A DNA stretch of 64,000 nt from Providencia alcalifaciens DSM 30120 (GCF_000173415.1 NZ_ABXW01000007.1:1-64000); one strand, 5' to 3'. Numbered from the stretch's first letter, positions 26,072-36,028 are shown. The notes: generated by a model from the letters alone, not told the origin. Numbers and translations: made by a program.

Positions 26072-27637
26072 ATGTTAGGAAAGAATATCCGAATTTCAGT
26101 GAGCTTATACTTACTCCTGATCCTGTTTTGTGGCATGCAGTTAACGTCAAGCGGCGTTTCTGTCGGCATAGTGAACAGCGAATTAAATGCACTAGAACGC
26201 ATCGATATGGGTTCTAAAAAACGCGCATTATTGGAAGAAACCAGCAAAAACTTAATGCAGGCACGTAATAGCCTGACCCAAATTGCTTTACTGATGAAAG
26301 TCGGTGACCACGTTCCATTAATCGAAGAAACCCGTGGTGTTTTCGATAACTATTTAGTCGCAGCCAATAAATCCTATAACGAATTTAAAACTCAGCCAGT
26401 GCTGAGTGAAAAAGAAAATCTCGGCTCATTAGAAGAAAAATACAATGCGTTTGTCGTCACGCTAAAAGCGCTGAGGGGCACACTGGATAATAACGATGTT
26501 GCCGCGTATATCAACTTACCCGCTCAACAAAATCAAGACGAACTGATTGGTGTTATTAATGGTTATCTTTCTGTTTTAAATACTGAAAGTAATGAATCAA
26601 TTGCTGACGCTAGATTTTATAACCAATTCGCTTGGACTTCATTTTTCACGGTGGTTGTCATCATTTTCTGTGTGATTGCTGTCGTGCACCTTTGGTTAAA
26701 ACGTAAAGTAATTTCGCCATTAAATAGCATGAGTGAACACTTTATGCACGTTGCGGAAGGAAAACTAAATCAGAATATTGAAATTAATTTCCGTGACGAG
26801 ATTGGTGATGTTTTCGAAAAATTAAAAGTGATGCAGCAGTCATTAGCGAAAACGGTCACCTCAATTCGCTCGAATACAGACCAAATGTATACGGGTATTC
26901 GTGAGATTGCTTTAGGCAATAATAATTTATCATCAAGAACCGAACAGCAAGCGGCGTCATTAGAAGAAACAGCTGCGAGTATGGAAGAGTTAACTGCGAC
27001 GGTTAAACAGAACGCGGATAACGCACGTCAAGCCAGTGAATTAGCGGTAAGTGCTTCACGTACGGCAACCAAAGGTGGCGAAATCACCGTTGGTGTGATT
27101 GACACGATGACGGCAATTTCTAACAGTTCCCAAAAAATTAGCGCCATTATTAGTGTTATTGACGGTATCGCATTCCAAACCAACATTCTTGCATTGAATG
27201 CGGCGGTAGAAGCTGCGCGTGCCGGTGAACAAGGTCGTGGATTCTCTGTGGTTGCAGGTGAAGTTCGTGCGTTAGCACAACGTAGTGCAGAGGCAGCGAA
27301 AGAAATTAAAGGATTAATCGATGAGTCTGTTGGGCGTGTAAATCAAGGCTCTCAGCTGGTTAATGAAGCAGGGCAAACCATGGATGAATTAGTGGCAGCG
27401 GTTAATCAGGTCACTGAATTAATGGGGAACATTGCTTCTGCATCGAATGAGCAGAGCCGTGGTATTGAACAAGTCGCTATTGCGGTTAGCCAAATGGATT
27501 CTGTTACACAGCAAAACGCCGCGTTGGTCGAGCAATCAACCAGTGCAACCGCAGCACTTGAAGATCAAGCGAATAACTTGGTCGATACTGTCGCGTTTTT
27601 CGAGTTACCTGAGCAATCTACTCGCATTAGACGGTGA
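26072..27637 (+). CDS. Methyl-accepting chemotaxis protein lacking the pentapeptide tail
   Basis: A 521-residue chemoreceptor with the same architecture as its neighbour: a membrane segment near the N-terminus, a periplasmic helical domain (about 35-185), a second membrane segment (about 190-210), HAMP, and the signalling domain with [24 protein letters not shown]. The tail ends [11 protein letters not shown] and has no NWETF-like pentapeptide, so it should depend on other receptors for efficient methylation, like E. coli Trg and Tap. The ATG at 26072 follows TAGGGG and is preferred to an in-frame start at 26045. The periplasmic domains of the two receptors differ, suggesting different ligands. 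Confidence 0.92.
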   Translation: MLGKNIRISVSLYLLLILFCGMQLTSSGVSVGIVNSELNALERIDMGSKKRALLEETSKNLMQARNSLTQIALLMKVGDHVPLIEETRGVFDNYLVAANKSYNEFKTQPVLSEKENLGSLEEKYNAFVVTLKALRGTLDNNDVAAYINLPAQQNQDELIGVINGYLSVLNTESNESIADARFYNQFAWTSFFTVVVIIFCVIAVVHLWLKRKVISPLNSMSEHFMHVAEGKLNQNIEINFRDEIGDVFEKLKVMQQSLAKTVTSIRSNTDQMYTGIREIALGNNNLSSRTEQQAASLEETAASMEELTATVKQNADNARQASELAVSASRTATKGGEITVGVIDTMTAISNSSQKISAIISVIDGIAFQTNILALNAAVEAARAGEQGRGFSVVAGEVRALAQRSAEAAKEIKGLIDESVGRVNQGSQLVNEAGQTMDELVAAVNQVTELMGNIASASNEQSRGIEQVAIAVSQMDSVTQQNAALVEQSTSATAALEDQANNLVDTVAFFELPEQSTRIRR

Positions 27638-27693
27638 TAGACAGCTACGTCATGAGCGTGAAGCATGACGTTGCAATATAGACAACGATAGTT

Positions 27694-27715
27694 AGGCAGC
27701 CATTTTCGGCTGCCT
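27694..27715 (+). other. Hairpin between the second chemoreceptor gene and cheR
   Basis: AGGCAGCC (27694-27701) pairs with GGCTGCCT (27708-27715). A T-run (TTTTTATT) occurs only 6 nt after the stem, so termination would be partial at best. Confidence 0.5.
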
Positions 27716-27748
27716 CGCCGGTTTTTATTGAATAGGACGACAAGTACG

Positions 27749-28588
27749 ATGCTATTAGTACCACAGATAGAACCTTTGACTGATGACGAATTTGGTCGGG
27801 TTTGTCGATTTATTCATAAAAAGTCTGGAATAGTCCTTACGATGAATAAGAAAAATATGGTCTATAACCGCTTATTAAAGCGCTTACGTGACTGTAATAT
27901 CGACAATTTTTCTGACTACCTGCGAATGCTAGAACGCGAACCATTAAATGCGGAATGGCAAGCATTCGTCAATGCACTGACCACAAATTTAACGGCTTTC
28001 TTTCGTGAGCCTCATCATTTTGCGACATTAACTGACTTTTTAAAAAGTCGCCGCAATAGCAATGTCAATATTTGGTGTGCGGCCTCCTCAACGGGAGAAG
28101 AGCCTTATTCCATCGCCATGACAATCAGCGATGTTTTGGGCGCTAATGCAGTCAATAGCAAGGTTGTTGCGAGTGATATTGATACGGAAGTATTAGAAAA
28201 AGCGAAGCAAGGGATCTATCGAGTCGAAGAGCTGAAAACCCTGACGGCTCTGCAACGGCAGCGCTATTTCATGAAAGGTGTTGGGGAGTACGAAGGTTTT
28301 GCCCGCGTAAAACCTGCACTTAGCAACATGATTGAGTTTCGTTACTTAAATCTCACTGAGGGCGACTGGCAATTACAGCATCGATTTGATGCGATTTTTT
28401 GCCGGAACGTCATGATTTATTTTGACAAGGAAATGCAGATAAAACTGCTAGAGCGCTTTGCGCCATTGCTCAAGCCAGATGGTTTATTGTTTATTGGTCA
28501 CTCTGAAAATATTTCGCAACTGACTAAGCAGTTTGTGATCAATGGACAGACCGTCTACAGCTTAGCGTCGGCGAGGAGAGGACAATGA
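27749..28588 (+). CDS. cheR: CheR chemoreceptor methyltransferase
   Basis: A 279-residue S-adenosylmethionine-dependent methyltransferase that methylates receptor glutamates during adaptation. An N-terminal all-helical domain (about 1-85) precedes the methyltransferase domain, with the SAM-binding region [15 protein letters not shown] and the downstream [14 protein letters not shown]. The beta-subdomain that binds the NWETF pentapeptide is present. The ATG at 27749 is chosen. An in-frame TTG 21 nt upstream has no ribosome-binding site. The stop overlaps cheB by 4 bp. Confidence 0.95.
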   Translation: MLLVPQIEPLTDDEFGRVCRFIHKKSGIVLTMNKKNMVYNRLLKRLRDCNIDNFSDYLRMLEREPLNAEWQAFVNALTTNLTAFFREPHHFATLTDFLKSRRNSNVNIWCAASSTGEEPYSIAMTISDVLGANAVNSKVVASDIDTEVLEKAKQGIYRVEELKTLTALQRQRYFMKGVGEYEGFARVKPALSNMIEFRYLNLTEGDWQLQHRFDAIFCRNVMIYFDKEMQIKLLERFAPLLKPDGLLFIGHSENISQLTKQFVINGQTVYSLASARRGQ

Positions 28589-29652
28589 AAAAAATAAAAG
28601 TATTGTGTGTCGATGACTCTGCTCTGATGCGTCAGTTGATGCGTGAAATTATCAATAGCCACAATGATATGGAGGTGGTCGATACCGCGCCAGATCCGTA
28701 TGTTGCTCGTGATTTGATTAAGCAACTGGAGCCAGATGTTATCACCCTCGATGTTGAAATGCCGCGAATGGATGGCATTGATTTTTTAGAAAAATTAATG
28801 CGCTTGCATCCTATTCCCGTTGTGATGGTTTCTACCTTAACGTCCAAAGGCTCTGAAGTAACACTGAAAGCCCTAGAGCTAGGGGCAGTAGATTTTGTCA
28901 CCAAACCTCAGATTGGTATTCGCGAAACCATGATGAGTTACCGCGACATGATCGGTGAAAAAATTCGTGCTGCAGCGATGTCTAAAATGTCGCAGCGTAA
29001 TCGCTTTGCCCGTACGGAGAAAAAAGCATCTGAACCGGCAACACTGGTAAAACCGCTAACACCTTATGTATGCAATAACCGTGTGATAGCGGTAGGTGCT
29101 TCAACGGGCGGAACAGAAGCGATTCGTCAATTTTTAGAAATGCTGCCAAGAGAGTGTCCTCCCGTGGTGATCACTCAGCATATGCCAGCAGGCTTTACTC
29201 GTTCTTTTGCTGAACGTTTGAACAAATTGTGCGCGCTTACCGTGAAAGAAGCGGAACACAACGAAATTCTCCAAAAAGGCTGTGCGTATATCGCGCCGGG
29301 CGACTCGCATATGTTGATTGCTGATAAAGGCAAAGGCTATCAAGTCGTATTAGAACAAAGTGAACCCGTTAACCGTCACCGTCCTTCTGTCGATGTTTTA
29401 TTTGATTCGGTTGCAAAACATGTCGGGCGTAAATGTATTGGCATTTTGCTAACAGGCATGGGAATGGATGGAGCAAAAGGGTTACTCAATCTGCGCCAAC
29501 AAGGGGCTTTCACTTATGCCCAGAACGAGAGTAGTTGCGTGGTATTCGGCATGCCTCGTGCAGCAATTGAAATGAACGCAGCGGATGAAGTACTCGACTT
29601 GCTAAAAATCGCGCCAAGCGTATTAACAAAACTTTCTACTGTTACCGTGTAG
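28585..29652 (+). CDS. cheB: CheB chemoreceptor methylesterase/deamidase
   Basis: A 355-residue response regulator enzyme. The receiver domain (about 1-120) has the acidic pair Asp10-Asp11 and the phosphorylation site Asp56. The C-terminal esterase domain (about 165-350) carries the catalytic Ser in GASTGGTEA, the His in ITQHMP and the Asp in GMGMDGA. It removes methyl groups from receptors when phosphorylated by CheA. It is translationally coupled to cheR. Confidence 0.96.
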   Translation: MKKIKVLCVDDSALMRQLMREIINSHNDMEVVDTAPDPYVARDLIKQLEPDVITLDVEMPRMDGIDFLEKLMRLHPIPVVMVSTLTSKGSEVTLKALELGAVDFVTKPQIGIRETMMSYRDMIGEKIRAAAMSKMSQRNRFARTEKKASEPATLVKPLTPYVCNNRVIAVGASTGGTEAIRQFLEMLPRECPPVVITQHMPAGFTRSFAERLNKLCALTVKEAEHNEILQKGCAYIAPGDSHMLIADKGKGYQVVLEQSEPVNRHRPSVDVLFDSVAKHVGRKCIGILLTGMGMDGAKGLLNLRQQGAFTYAQNESSCVVFGMPRAAIEMNAADEVLDLLKIAPSVLTKLSTVTV

Positions 29653-29693
29653 TGGTGGCAGTTTTTTATCATTGTATTTTTGAAGGAGTGGTT

Positions 29694-30086
29694 ATGGCCG
29701 CTAAAGATCTGAGTTTTCTGGTTGTCGATGACTTTTCTACTATGCGTCGCATCGTCCGTAACTTATTAAAAGAACTTGGTTTTAACAAAATTGAAGAAGC
29801 GGAAGATGGTGTTGATGCCCTCGAAAAAATCCGTGCTGGGAGTATCGACTTTGTTGTTGCTGACTGGAACATGCCAAACATGGATGGTTTAGAACTGCTG
29901 AAAACCATTCGTGGTGATGATGCACTCAAACATATCCCTGTGTTAATGGTAACGGCAGAAGCGAAGAAAGAGAACATCATTGCGGCAGCACAAGCTGGTG
30001 CCAGCGGCTATGTTGTGAAACCGTTTACCGCCGCTATCCTCGAAGAAAAATTAAATAAAGTATTTGAAAAAATGGGGCTGCAATAA
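29694..30086 (+). CDS. cheY: CheY chemotaxis response regulator
   Basis: A 130-residue single-domain response regulator. Its phosphorylated form binds FliM and switches the motor to clockwise rotation. Key residues are intact: Asp12-Asp13, Asp57 ([10 protein letters not shown]), Thr87 and Lys109 (VVKPFTAA). The ATG at 29694 follows AAGGAG and gives the family N-terminus. The longer frame starting at 29652 has no homology. Confidence 0.97.
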   Translation: MAAKDLSFLVVDDFSTMRRIVRNLLKELGFNKIEEAEDGVDALEKIRAGSIDFVVADWNMPNMDGLELLKTIRGDDALKHIPVLMVTAEAKKENIIAAAQAGASGYVVKPFTAAILEEKLNKVFEKMGLQ

Positions 30087-30110
30087 TCGCGGGCGGTAAA
30101 GGAGACAGTG

Positions 30111-30755
30111 ATGATTGAACAAGTAACAATGAATGGCAGCCGTAATGGGACTGGCAATGAAGACTTAAAACACGTCATTACGCGCATTGGTACTCTCATG
30201 AGAACCTTACGTGAAAGTATGCGTGAGTTGGGTCTTGAGAAAAGTGTTCAGCAGGCAGTAGCAAGTATTCCAGACGGTAAAGATCGCCTGCGTTATATTG
30301 CCCAAATGACAGCCCAAGCGGCAGAAAAAACACTCAACGGTATTGATGTTATCAAGCCGTTGCAAGTGGACATGAACAAAAATGCAATCGCGTTGCAGCA
30401 GCAGTGGGAAGAAGCCGCCTCTGGTGAGGTATCATTAGAATTGCGCGAATCTACGCAAGCCTTTTTAGGTCAAGTTATCCAAGATAGTGAAGTGACTAAA
30501 GCTGAATTACTAGAAATCATGATGGCGCAAGACTTCCAAGACTTAACGGGTCAAGTCGTCAAAAAAATGATGGAAGTGGTTGAAGAAGCAGAGAAACAGC
30601 TATTAGCGTTGCTGATGGAAAATACACCACCAGAAATGCGAGTGAAGACTCAAAGTGAAAGCTTGCTCAATGGTCCTCAGATTAATAAAGAAGGTGTGAA
30701 TGTGATGGCATCACAGTCGCAAGTGGATGATCTGTTAGATGAATTAGGCTTCTAA
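30111..30755 (+). CDS. cheZ: CheZ, CheY-phosphate phosphatase
   Basis: A 214-residue helical protein, the same length as E. coli CheZ. It speeds dephosphorylation of CheY. The active-site helix region MAQDFQDLTGQVVKKMMEVVEE includes the essential Gln of DFQDLTGQ. The C-terminal tail SQSQVDDLLDELGF is the CheY-binding peptide. The ATG at 30111 has GGAG 6 nt upstream. This ends the che operon, with a long imperfect hairpin downstream. Confidence 0.97.
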   Translation: MIEQVTMNGSRNGTGNEDLKHVITRIGTLMRTLRESMRELGLEKSVQQAVASIPDGKDRLRYIAQMTAQAAEKTLNGIDVIKPLQVDMNKNAIALQQQWEEAASGEVSLELRESTQAFLGQVIQDSEVTKAELLEIMMAQDFQDLTGQVVKKMMEVVEEAEKQLLALLMENTPPEMRVKTQSESLLNGPQINKEGVNVMASQSQVDDLLDELGF

Positions 30756-30777
30756 TTCGTTCGCTCCTTCATGATAT

Positions 30778-30827
30778 TTTGAGCTATAGCATTATTGGCT
30801 GAGTTTGCCTTCTTGCTATGGCTCAAA
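30778..30827 (+). terminator. Hairpin after cheZ
   Basis: TTTGAGCTATAGCA (30778-30791) pairs with TGCTATGGCTCAAA (30814-30827), with one mismatch and a 22-nt loop. ATTATTT follows. This is a plausible end of the che transcript. Confidence 0.6.
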
Positions 30828-30872
30828 TTATTTAGGGTAGTTGTGCATCATTATTTTATTAGCGATTTTTAA

Positions 30873-31084
30873 TCAAAATCCATCGACCAGCAGATCTATC
30901 GCACTTTTGATTTTATCTCTTTGGTACTCAATGCAAATAATCTCTTTTCCTAGCATGGATTTAGAGATGGCTGACATCAAATGAGTCATAAGTATAAAGG
31001 AATATCAATAATGTCACTTTGTACATCCAAAAGATAAGGATAGTTGGTTAGCTCTTTTTTAGCTTGATAGACACAATATTGCAT
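30873..31084 (-). pseudogene. ccdB: ccdB toxin relic (internally deleted, frameshifted)
   Basis: Begins with ATG overlapping the ccdA relic stop (TAATG). The N-terminus MQYCVY...YPYLLDVQSDIID is typical of CcdB gyrase poisons, but the frame stops at codon 33. In another frame the C-terminus continues through LMTHLMSAI, LGKE and SAIDLLVDGF-stop, matching the conserved CcdB end. The total is 212 nt against about 300 for intact ccdB, so roughly 100 nt of the middle is deleted and the frame is shifted. It cannot make a functional toxin. Confidence 0.85.
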
Positions 31085-31320
31085 TAAAGCGCCTTATATT
31101 CCTCTGAAAAAATTTCATATCCTTTACTGATCCTATTGAGTTCCTGAAAACCATCTTGGTTATCTGCTTTCCATTTTAACGCCTCAAGTTTTTTAAATTC
31201 AGCTAGTAAAGCATTGGATAACACGAGGGAGAAATTCAAATTGGCTTTTCTCGCTTATTCATAAAGTTTAGGGGAGACAGTTACACTCACCGTCTTTTTC
31301 ATTTTATTGGTTACCGTCAT
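31084..31320 (-). pseudogene. ccdA: ccdA antitoxin relic (in-frame stop at codon 22)
   Basis: A 79-codon frame starting MTVTNKMKKTVSVTVSPKLYE, the ribbon-helix-helix N-terminus of CcdA. It is interrupted by TAA at codon 22 (31255-31257) where homologues probably have CAA (Gln). The same frame then continues uninterrupted through ARKANLNFSLVLSNALLAEF and LKWKADNQDGF to a stop overlapping ccdB. The intact order antitoxin-toxin with overlap identifies a ccdAB operon that has decayed. Upstream, an 11-bp inverted repeat (31342-31352 and 31388-31398) may be the old operator. Confidence 0.85.
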
Positions 31321-31750
31321 CGCAACTCTTTTTTGATATACATGCTACATTTACCAGGCATCCGAGTACCCGTGTTCAGAAACGGGGAAATGTAGCATAT
31401 ATTTTGAACGAGAAATCAATTTACCTCCATTTACCGAAAAATTCAGATACTCTATTTTCCTTTTTAAATATCGAAAAATGCTTCAATGGACTTCGTTGGG
31501 TAGACAAAGCTGTTTTTTGTACACGAGACAAGAAGAAAGGCGCAATGCAGTTTTATGCAGGACATGCAGACATATCGAATGTGTTTATGTTGGTTTACGA
31601 AGCGCTTCGCAGAAGGGATGTCATAAATTGCATTTTCGTGCAAATAGCTGGATAGCGTGATGGTGTATGGGGAACAAGATGTACCAATGAGGATGCCCGC
31701 GGTAGGCCTGAGTTCCACTCAGACCTGCGCATAGAAACGGGCGATAGGAA
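31321..31750. other. Non-coding stretch between the ccdAB relic and yajD
   Basis: It holds an inverted repeat, ATGCTACATTT (31342-31352) with AAATGTAGCAT (31388-31398). Right after it, a plus-strand frame of 83 codons beginning with TTG (31404-31655) has no ribosome-binding site and no recognisable family. A 12-bp palindrome CGAAGCGCTTCG lies at 31598-31609. I regard the stretch as degraded mobile-gene flank rather than a functional gene. Confidence 0.4.
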
Positions 31751-32098
31751 CTATTTCTTTTTATTCAGCATCGCTTTTAAATCTGCAAACGGGTTATAGG
31801 TGGCTTCACCGACATCTTTTTGGGCATCTTCTCCTGCCACGACATTGGTACCGTATTGATCTGCTTCAGTGTATTTAGAGTGTTCATGATCATGGCAGAA
31901 CAAGCATAATAGTTCCCAATTGCTGCCATCTTCAGGATTATTGGTATGGTCATGATCAATATGATGAACCGTTAACTCTCTTAAATTTGAATAAACGAAC
32001 TCCCGTGTGCAGCGCCCACATATCCACGGGTAAATTTTTAGTGCTTTCTCACGGTAGCCACTTTCTAAGCGAGCATAGTTCTTGGGGATCAGAGCCAT
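31751..32098 (-). CDS. yajD: YajD, HNH nuclease family protein
   Basis: A 115-residue protein nearly identical to E. coli YajD, with the same length. The HNH-type motif is intact: CGRC (zinc ligand pair), the LTVHHIDHDHTNN core, NWELLCLFCHDHEH and the C-terminal NPFADLKAML. Its cellular role is unknown. In E. coli yajD is not linked to flagellar genes. Here it lies between cheZ and flhB, transcribed away from flhB, beside the ccdAB relic. Confidence 0.95.
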   Translation of the reverse strand: MALIPKNYARLESGYREKALKIYPWICGRCTREFVYSNLRELTVHHIDHDHTNNPEDGSNWELLCLFCHDHEHSKYTEADQYGTNVVAGEDAQKDVGEATYNPFADLKAMLNKKK

Positions 32099-32222
32099 AA
32101 TAAATATTACCTATTATAAATAGAAGAGTTAGCATTCATGCTGTCAATATACTCCATTCTACATCATGGGAATTAGAACGCGTGATTTTTTAAGTCGTCT
32201 CTTTGGCTTCTTCTTTATCTTA

Positions 32223-32240
32223 TTGCGAAGCGCTTCGCAA
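32223..32240. repeat. 18-bp perfect palindrome TTGCGAAGCGCTTCGCAA
   Basis: A perfect dyad about 127 bp upstream of flhB. Its 12-bp core CGAAGCGCTTCG recurs at 31598-31609. It could be an operator, a small repeat family or chance. Confidence 0.5.
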
Positions 32241-32366
32241 AGTTGCTGCCATATTGCCCAATAGCCCAAAAACCCCTGCGAAGTATGTCTATTTTCCACC
32301 ATTGATTTTTTTACACTCTGTCATGCTATAGCGACTATGCGTATAGGCTAATTTTTTGGAAGCTAC

Positions 32367-33518
32367 GTGTCCGACGAAAGTGATGTAGAAAAAACAGAAG
32401 AACCCACGCCCCATAAAAAGCAGAAAGCGAAAGACGACGGGCAAATTGTTCGATCCAAAGAATTGAGCTCCCTCATGATGATGCTGGCAGGAGTCAGTTT
32501 ACTGTGGCTGAGTGGTGGGCATTTAGCAACGCAGCTACGGCAAATTATGCGCCAAGGATTTATTTTTGACGGGCACTACCTGCAAAATACTGGGCTTATG
32601 CTTAGCTACCTTGGGCGAGTTGTCAGTGAGGCATTATTTGCACTATTACCCATTATTGGTGGGTTGGCGCTCGTGGGGATTTCGGCGTCTTCACTGGTCG
32701 GTGGGCTGCTATTCAACAGCAAGCTGATCAAGTTCGATTTAAAAAAGCTAAATCCGATTAAAGGATTAAAACGAATTTTTTCGATGAATGCCTTATCTGA
32801 GTTATTTAAGGCGATTTTAAAATGTGTCTTTGTGGGGTTAGGGGCATCGATTTTTTTATGGCAAAGCTGGCCATCGTTACTGCACTTGGTGATGGAGCCT
32901 CCGACTACAGCACTAGCAAATGCGTTAGAGAAAGTGATTTTTGCAGGGTATTTAATTGTCTTTCTGTTAATTCCCATGGTGGCATTTGATGTGTTTTATC
33001 AGTTTCGCTCCCATTTGAAAAAGTTGCGAATGAGTCGCCAAGAAATTAAAGATGAGTTTAAACAGCAAGAAGGTGATCCACATATTAAAGCCAAAATTCG
33101 CCAACAACAGCGGGCGATTGCTCGAAATCGAATGATGGCAGATGTCCCAAGTGCAGATGTGATTGTGACTAACCCAACCCACTATGCTGTCGCCCTAAAA
33201 TATGATGACAAAAAAATGGGGGCGCCAAAAGTTTTAGCGAAAGGGGCGGGCGTAATTGCTCAGCGTATTAAAGAAATAGGCGCAGAACACCGAATTTTAC
33301 AACTTGAAGCACCACCGCTTGCGCGTGCCTTGTATCGCCATGCGGAAATTGGGCAAAGTATTCCTGTTGCCTTGTATGCAGCAGTAGCAGAAGTTTTAGC
33401 ATGGGTTTACCAATTGCGCCGTTGGCGTCGTGAGGGCGGCCTGAAACCTAAGAAACCGAAAAATTTACCAGTGCCACCGACGCTGGATTTTGCTGGAGAT
33501 AACAATCGCGATGGCTAA
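32367..33518 (+). CDS. flhB: FlhB, flagellar export gate substrate-specificity switch
   Basis: A 383-residue export-apparatus protein with four membrane segments (about 30-50, 85-110, 140-165 and 185-210) and a cytoplasmic domain containing the autocleavage site NPTH (within IVTNPTHYAVALKYD). Cleavage there switches export from rod/hook to filament substrates. The start is GTG at 32367, giving MSDESDVEKTEEPTPHK as in E. coli (MSDESDDKTEAPTPHR). The stop overlaps flhA by 8 bp. Confidence 0.96.
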   Translation: MSDESDVEKTEEPTPHKKQKAKDDGQIVRSKELSSLMMMLAGVSLLWLSGGHLATQLRQIMRQGFIFDGHYLQNTGLMLSYLGRVVSEALFALLPIIGGLALVGISASSLVGGLLFNSKLIKFDLKKLNPIKGLKRIFSMNALSELFKAILKCVFVGLGASIFLWQSWPSLLHLVMEPPTTALANALEKVIFAGYLIVFLLIPMVAFDVFYQFRSHLKKLRMSRQEIKDEFKQQEGDPHIKAKIRQQQRAIARNRMMADVPSADVIVTNPTHYAVALKYDDKKMGAPKVLAKGAGVIAQRIKEIGAEHRILQLEAPPLARALYRHAEIGQSIPVALYAAVAEVLAWVYQLRRWRREGGLKPKKPKNLPVPPTLDFAGDNNRDG

Positions 33519-35607
33519 TTTGGCTGCACTATTAAAATTGCCGAAAAATTTACAAGGAACTCAGTGGCAAATCCTCGCAGGACCTGTGTTGATTTTACTG
33601 ATCTTGTCGATGATGGTTTTGCCATTGCCGGCATTTTTGCTCGACTTATTATTCACCTTTAACATTGCACTTTCTATTATGGTGCTGTTAGTGGCGATGT
33701 TTACCAAACGCACACTGGATTTTGCAGCATTTCCTACCATTTTGCTGTTCGCAACGTTGTTACGTCTTTCTTTGAATATTGCCTCAACGCGAATTATTTT
33801 ACTCGATGGTCATACTGGACCTGATGCGGCGGGACGAGTGGTTGAAGCGTTTGGTCATTTCCTTGTTGGCGGTAACTTTGCCATCGGTATTGTCGTTTTC
33901 ATTATTTTAGTTTTGATTAACTTCATGGTCATCACCAAAGGTGCGGGACGTATCGCGGAAGTGGGTGCGCGTTTCGTTCTTGATGGAATGCCGGGTAAAC
34001 AGATGGCAATTGATGCTGACTTAAATGCCGGAATTATCAATGACGATGAAGCGAAAAAACGTCGAGCAGAAGTGACCCAAGAGGCTGATTTTTACGGTTC
34101 AATGGATGGTGCGAGTAAATTCGTCCGTGGGGATGCCGTCGCCGGTATCATGATCATGGTCATTAACGTCATTGGTGGTCTGATCATTGGTGTGGGTCAG
34201 CACCATATGAGCCTTGGTGATGCGACGAGTGCGTATACCTTATTAACTATCGGTGATGGTCTGGTCGCACAAATTCCAGCCTTGATCATTTCGACCGCGG
34301 CGGGGGTTATTGTGACTCGCGTGGCAACGGATGAAGATGTTGGTGAGCAGATGGTGACCCAACTGTTCAATAACCCGAGAGTCATGTGGCTCAGTGCTGG
34401 GGTATTGGGGCTGATTGGTCTTATTCCGGGTATGCCAAACTTTGTATTCCTACTGTTCACTGTGGCATTGGCTGCATTAGGATGGTATTTGGTTAAGCGC
34501 TCTCGTAGCCCTGAAAAAGCCATGGATGACAGTCAAGCTCAGCATTTTCAAGAAGCAAACAAAGTTGTCGAAGCCACATGGGATGATGTACAGCTGGAAG
34601 ATTTGTTGGCAATGGAAGTCGGTTATCGTTTAATTCCTTTGGTTGATAATGATCAGCAAGGCGAGTTATTAGGTCGTCTGCGTGGACTCCGTAAAAAGTT
34701 TGCTCAAGAAGTGGGTTATTTACCGCCAGTGGTACATATTTGCGATAACTTAGAACTTTCTCCATGTGAATACCGAATCCTGATAAAAGGGGCTGAGGTT
34801 GGGCGTGGCGAAGCGCAACCTGGACGAAATTTAGCGATAGATCCAGGTAATGCGGCAGGAACACTACAAGGTGATGTGACCAAGGAACCTGCATTTGGCT
34901 TGCCTGCGGTATGGATTGATGATGATTTACGCGAACAAGCTCAGATCCAAGGCTATACCGTGGTGTCTGCAAGTACGGCAGTTGCGACGCACTTTAATCA
35001 AATCTTACTGCAATATTCAAGCACTCTCTTTGGTCGCCAAGAAGCACAGATGTTGTTTGACCGCGTGAAAAAAGAGATGCCGAAATTGGCAGACGATCTG
35101 ATTCCAGACACGATTTCACTCACTATTTTGCACCGCGTGTTACAAAACCTCTTAATGGAAGATGTGGTGATCCGTGATATGCGCACCATCATTGAAACTC
35201 TGGCTGAAATGGCAGGAGAAAATGGCGAGCAGAAAGACACTGATTACCTGACATCTCAGGTACGTATTGCACTGGGACGAGCGATTACACAGCAATGGTT
35301 TGGCAGTGCAGAAGAAATTCAAGTCATTGGTTTGGATGCTAAGTTAGAGCAAATCTTGCTACAAGCCGCGAAAAATGGTGGTGGTTTGGAGCCAAACCTA
35401 GCTCAGTTTATTCAGACACAAGCGGAAGAGGCCGTGGCGCATCAAGAAGCCATGGGGGCACCGACGGTGCTGTTAGTGAACCATACATTACGATTAATTC
35501 TATCTCGCTTCTTGCGCCGTAGCTTGCCACAGTTAGTGGTTATGTCTAACTTAGAGATGACGGATCACCGTAAAATTAGAATGACATCGATGATCAGTGG
35601 CTCATAA
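33511..35607 (+). CDS. flhA: FlhA, flagellar export gate protein
   Basis: A 698-residue type III export gate component. The N-terminal half has about eight membrane segments and the conserved FHIPEP-type loop (GAGRIAEVGARFVLDGMPGKQ). The C-terminal cytoplasmic ring domain (about 350-698) docks chaperone-substrate complexes. The ATG at 33511 overlaps the end of flhB and gives MANLAALLKLP, as in the family. The earlier in-frame start is rejected. No flhE follows, unlike E. coli, and a terminator comes directly after. Confidence 0.96.
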   Translation: MANLAALLKLPKNLQGTQWQILAGPVLILLILSMMVLPLPAFLLDLLFTFNIALSIMVLLVAMFTKRTLDFAAFPTILLFATLLRLSLNIASTRIILLDGHTGPDAAGRVVEAFGHFLVGGNFAIGIVVFIILVLINFMVITKGAGRIAEVGARFVLDGMPGKQMAIDADLNAGIINDDEAKKRRAEVTQEADFYGSMDGASKFVRGDAVAGIMIMVINVIGGLIIGVGQHHMSLGDATSAYTLLTIGDGLVAQIPALIISTAAGVIVTRVATDEDVGEQMVTQLFNNPRVMWLSAGVLGLIGLIPGMPNFVFLLFTVALAALGWYLVKRSRSPEKAMDDSQAQHFQEANKVVEATWDDVQLEDLLAMEVGYRLIPLVDNDQQGELLGRLRGLRKKFAQEVGYLPPVVHICDNLELSPCEYRILIKGAEVGRGEAQPGRNLAIDPGNAAGTLQGDVTKEPAFGLPAVWIDDDLREQAQIQGYTVVSASTAVATHFNQILLQYSSTLFGRQEAQMLFDRVKKEMPKLADDLIPDTISLTILHRVLQNLLMEDVVIRDMRTIIETLAEMAGENGEQKDTDYLTSQVRIALGRAITQQWFGSAEEIQVIGLDAKLEQILLQAAKNGGGLEPNLAQFIQTQAEEAVAHQEAMGAPTVLLVNHTLRLILSRFLRRSLPQLVVMSNLEMTDHRKIRMTSMISGS

Positions 35608-35652
35608 ACACTCGACTGATTGCGAGTCGATTAGGTATTAATAAGCATCACA

Positions 35653-35707
35653 ATAGGCAGTTTAGTGAGATTAGCGTTATAGCGCTTCACTAACTGCCTA
35701 TTTTTTT
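35653..35707 (+). terminator. Terminator of flhBA
   Basis: TAGGCAGTTTAGTGA (from 35654) pairs with TCACTAACTGCCTA (to 35700) with one bulged base, followed by seven T residues. Confidence 0.92.
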
Positions 35708-35962
35708 GTTTGTCAGTTTTAGATAAAAGAGACTCAATAAGCATTTAATAAATGTACATTGAACCATAAGGAATGGCTTCAAATCTCGCTAAGGTGAATT
35801 TAGAGGCATTGAGGGCAATGACGGTAGCTATTTATGATTAATAAATGGATGGTGAACACATTGAAGAAATGACGCTAATAGGCTCAAGAATGAGAAAGAT
35901 AGGGTGGATAGAGAGTGAAGTTGGAGCAAAGAGCAAAGTAAGAAAGACAAAATTTAATCAAT
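35708..35962. other. Non-coding gap between flhA and flgN
   Basis: I see no gene. A 22-codon frame at 35773 (MASNLAKVNLEALRAMTVAIYD) with AAGGA just before its ATG is too short to support. Confidence 0.4.
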
Positions 35963-35988
35963 CAAAAAGCTCTGATTATTTAATCAGA
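35963..35988 (-). terminator. Terminator of flgMN
   Basis: TCTGATTA/TAATCAGA (35971-35978 and 35981-35988), read on the minus strand, is followed by GC and five T residues. Confidence 0.8.
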
Positions 35989-36028
35989 TAAGTCAATAAG
36001 GGGCGAGGGAATAAGCTTTGAGGTGAAT

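Noticed and set aside
31404..31655. A possible 83-residue protein on the plus strand
   Set aside because: It starts with TTG without a ribosome-binding site, lies in degraded DNA and matches nothing I know.
35773..35841. A 22-codon ORF after flhA with a fair ribosome-binding site
   Set aside because: Too short and without context to support it.
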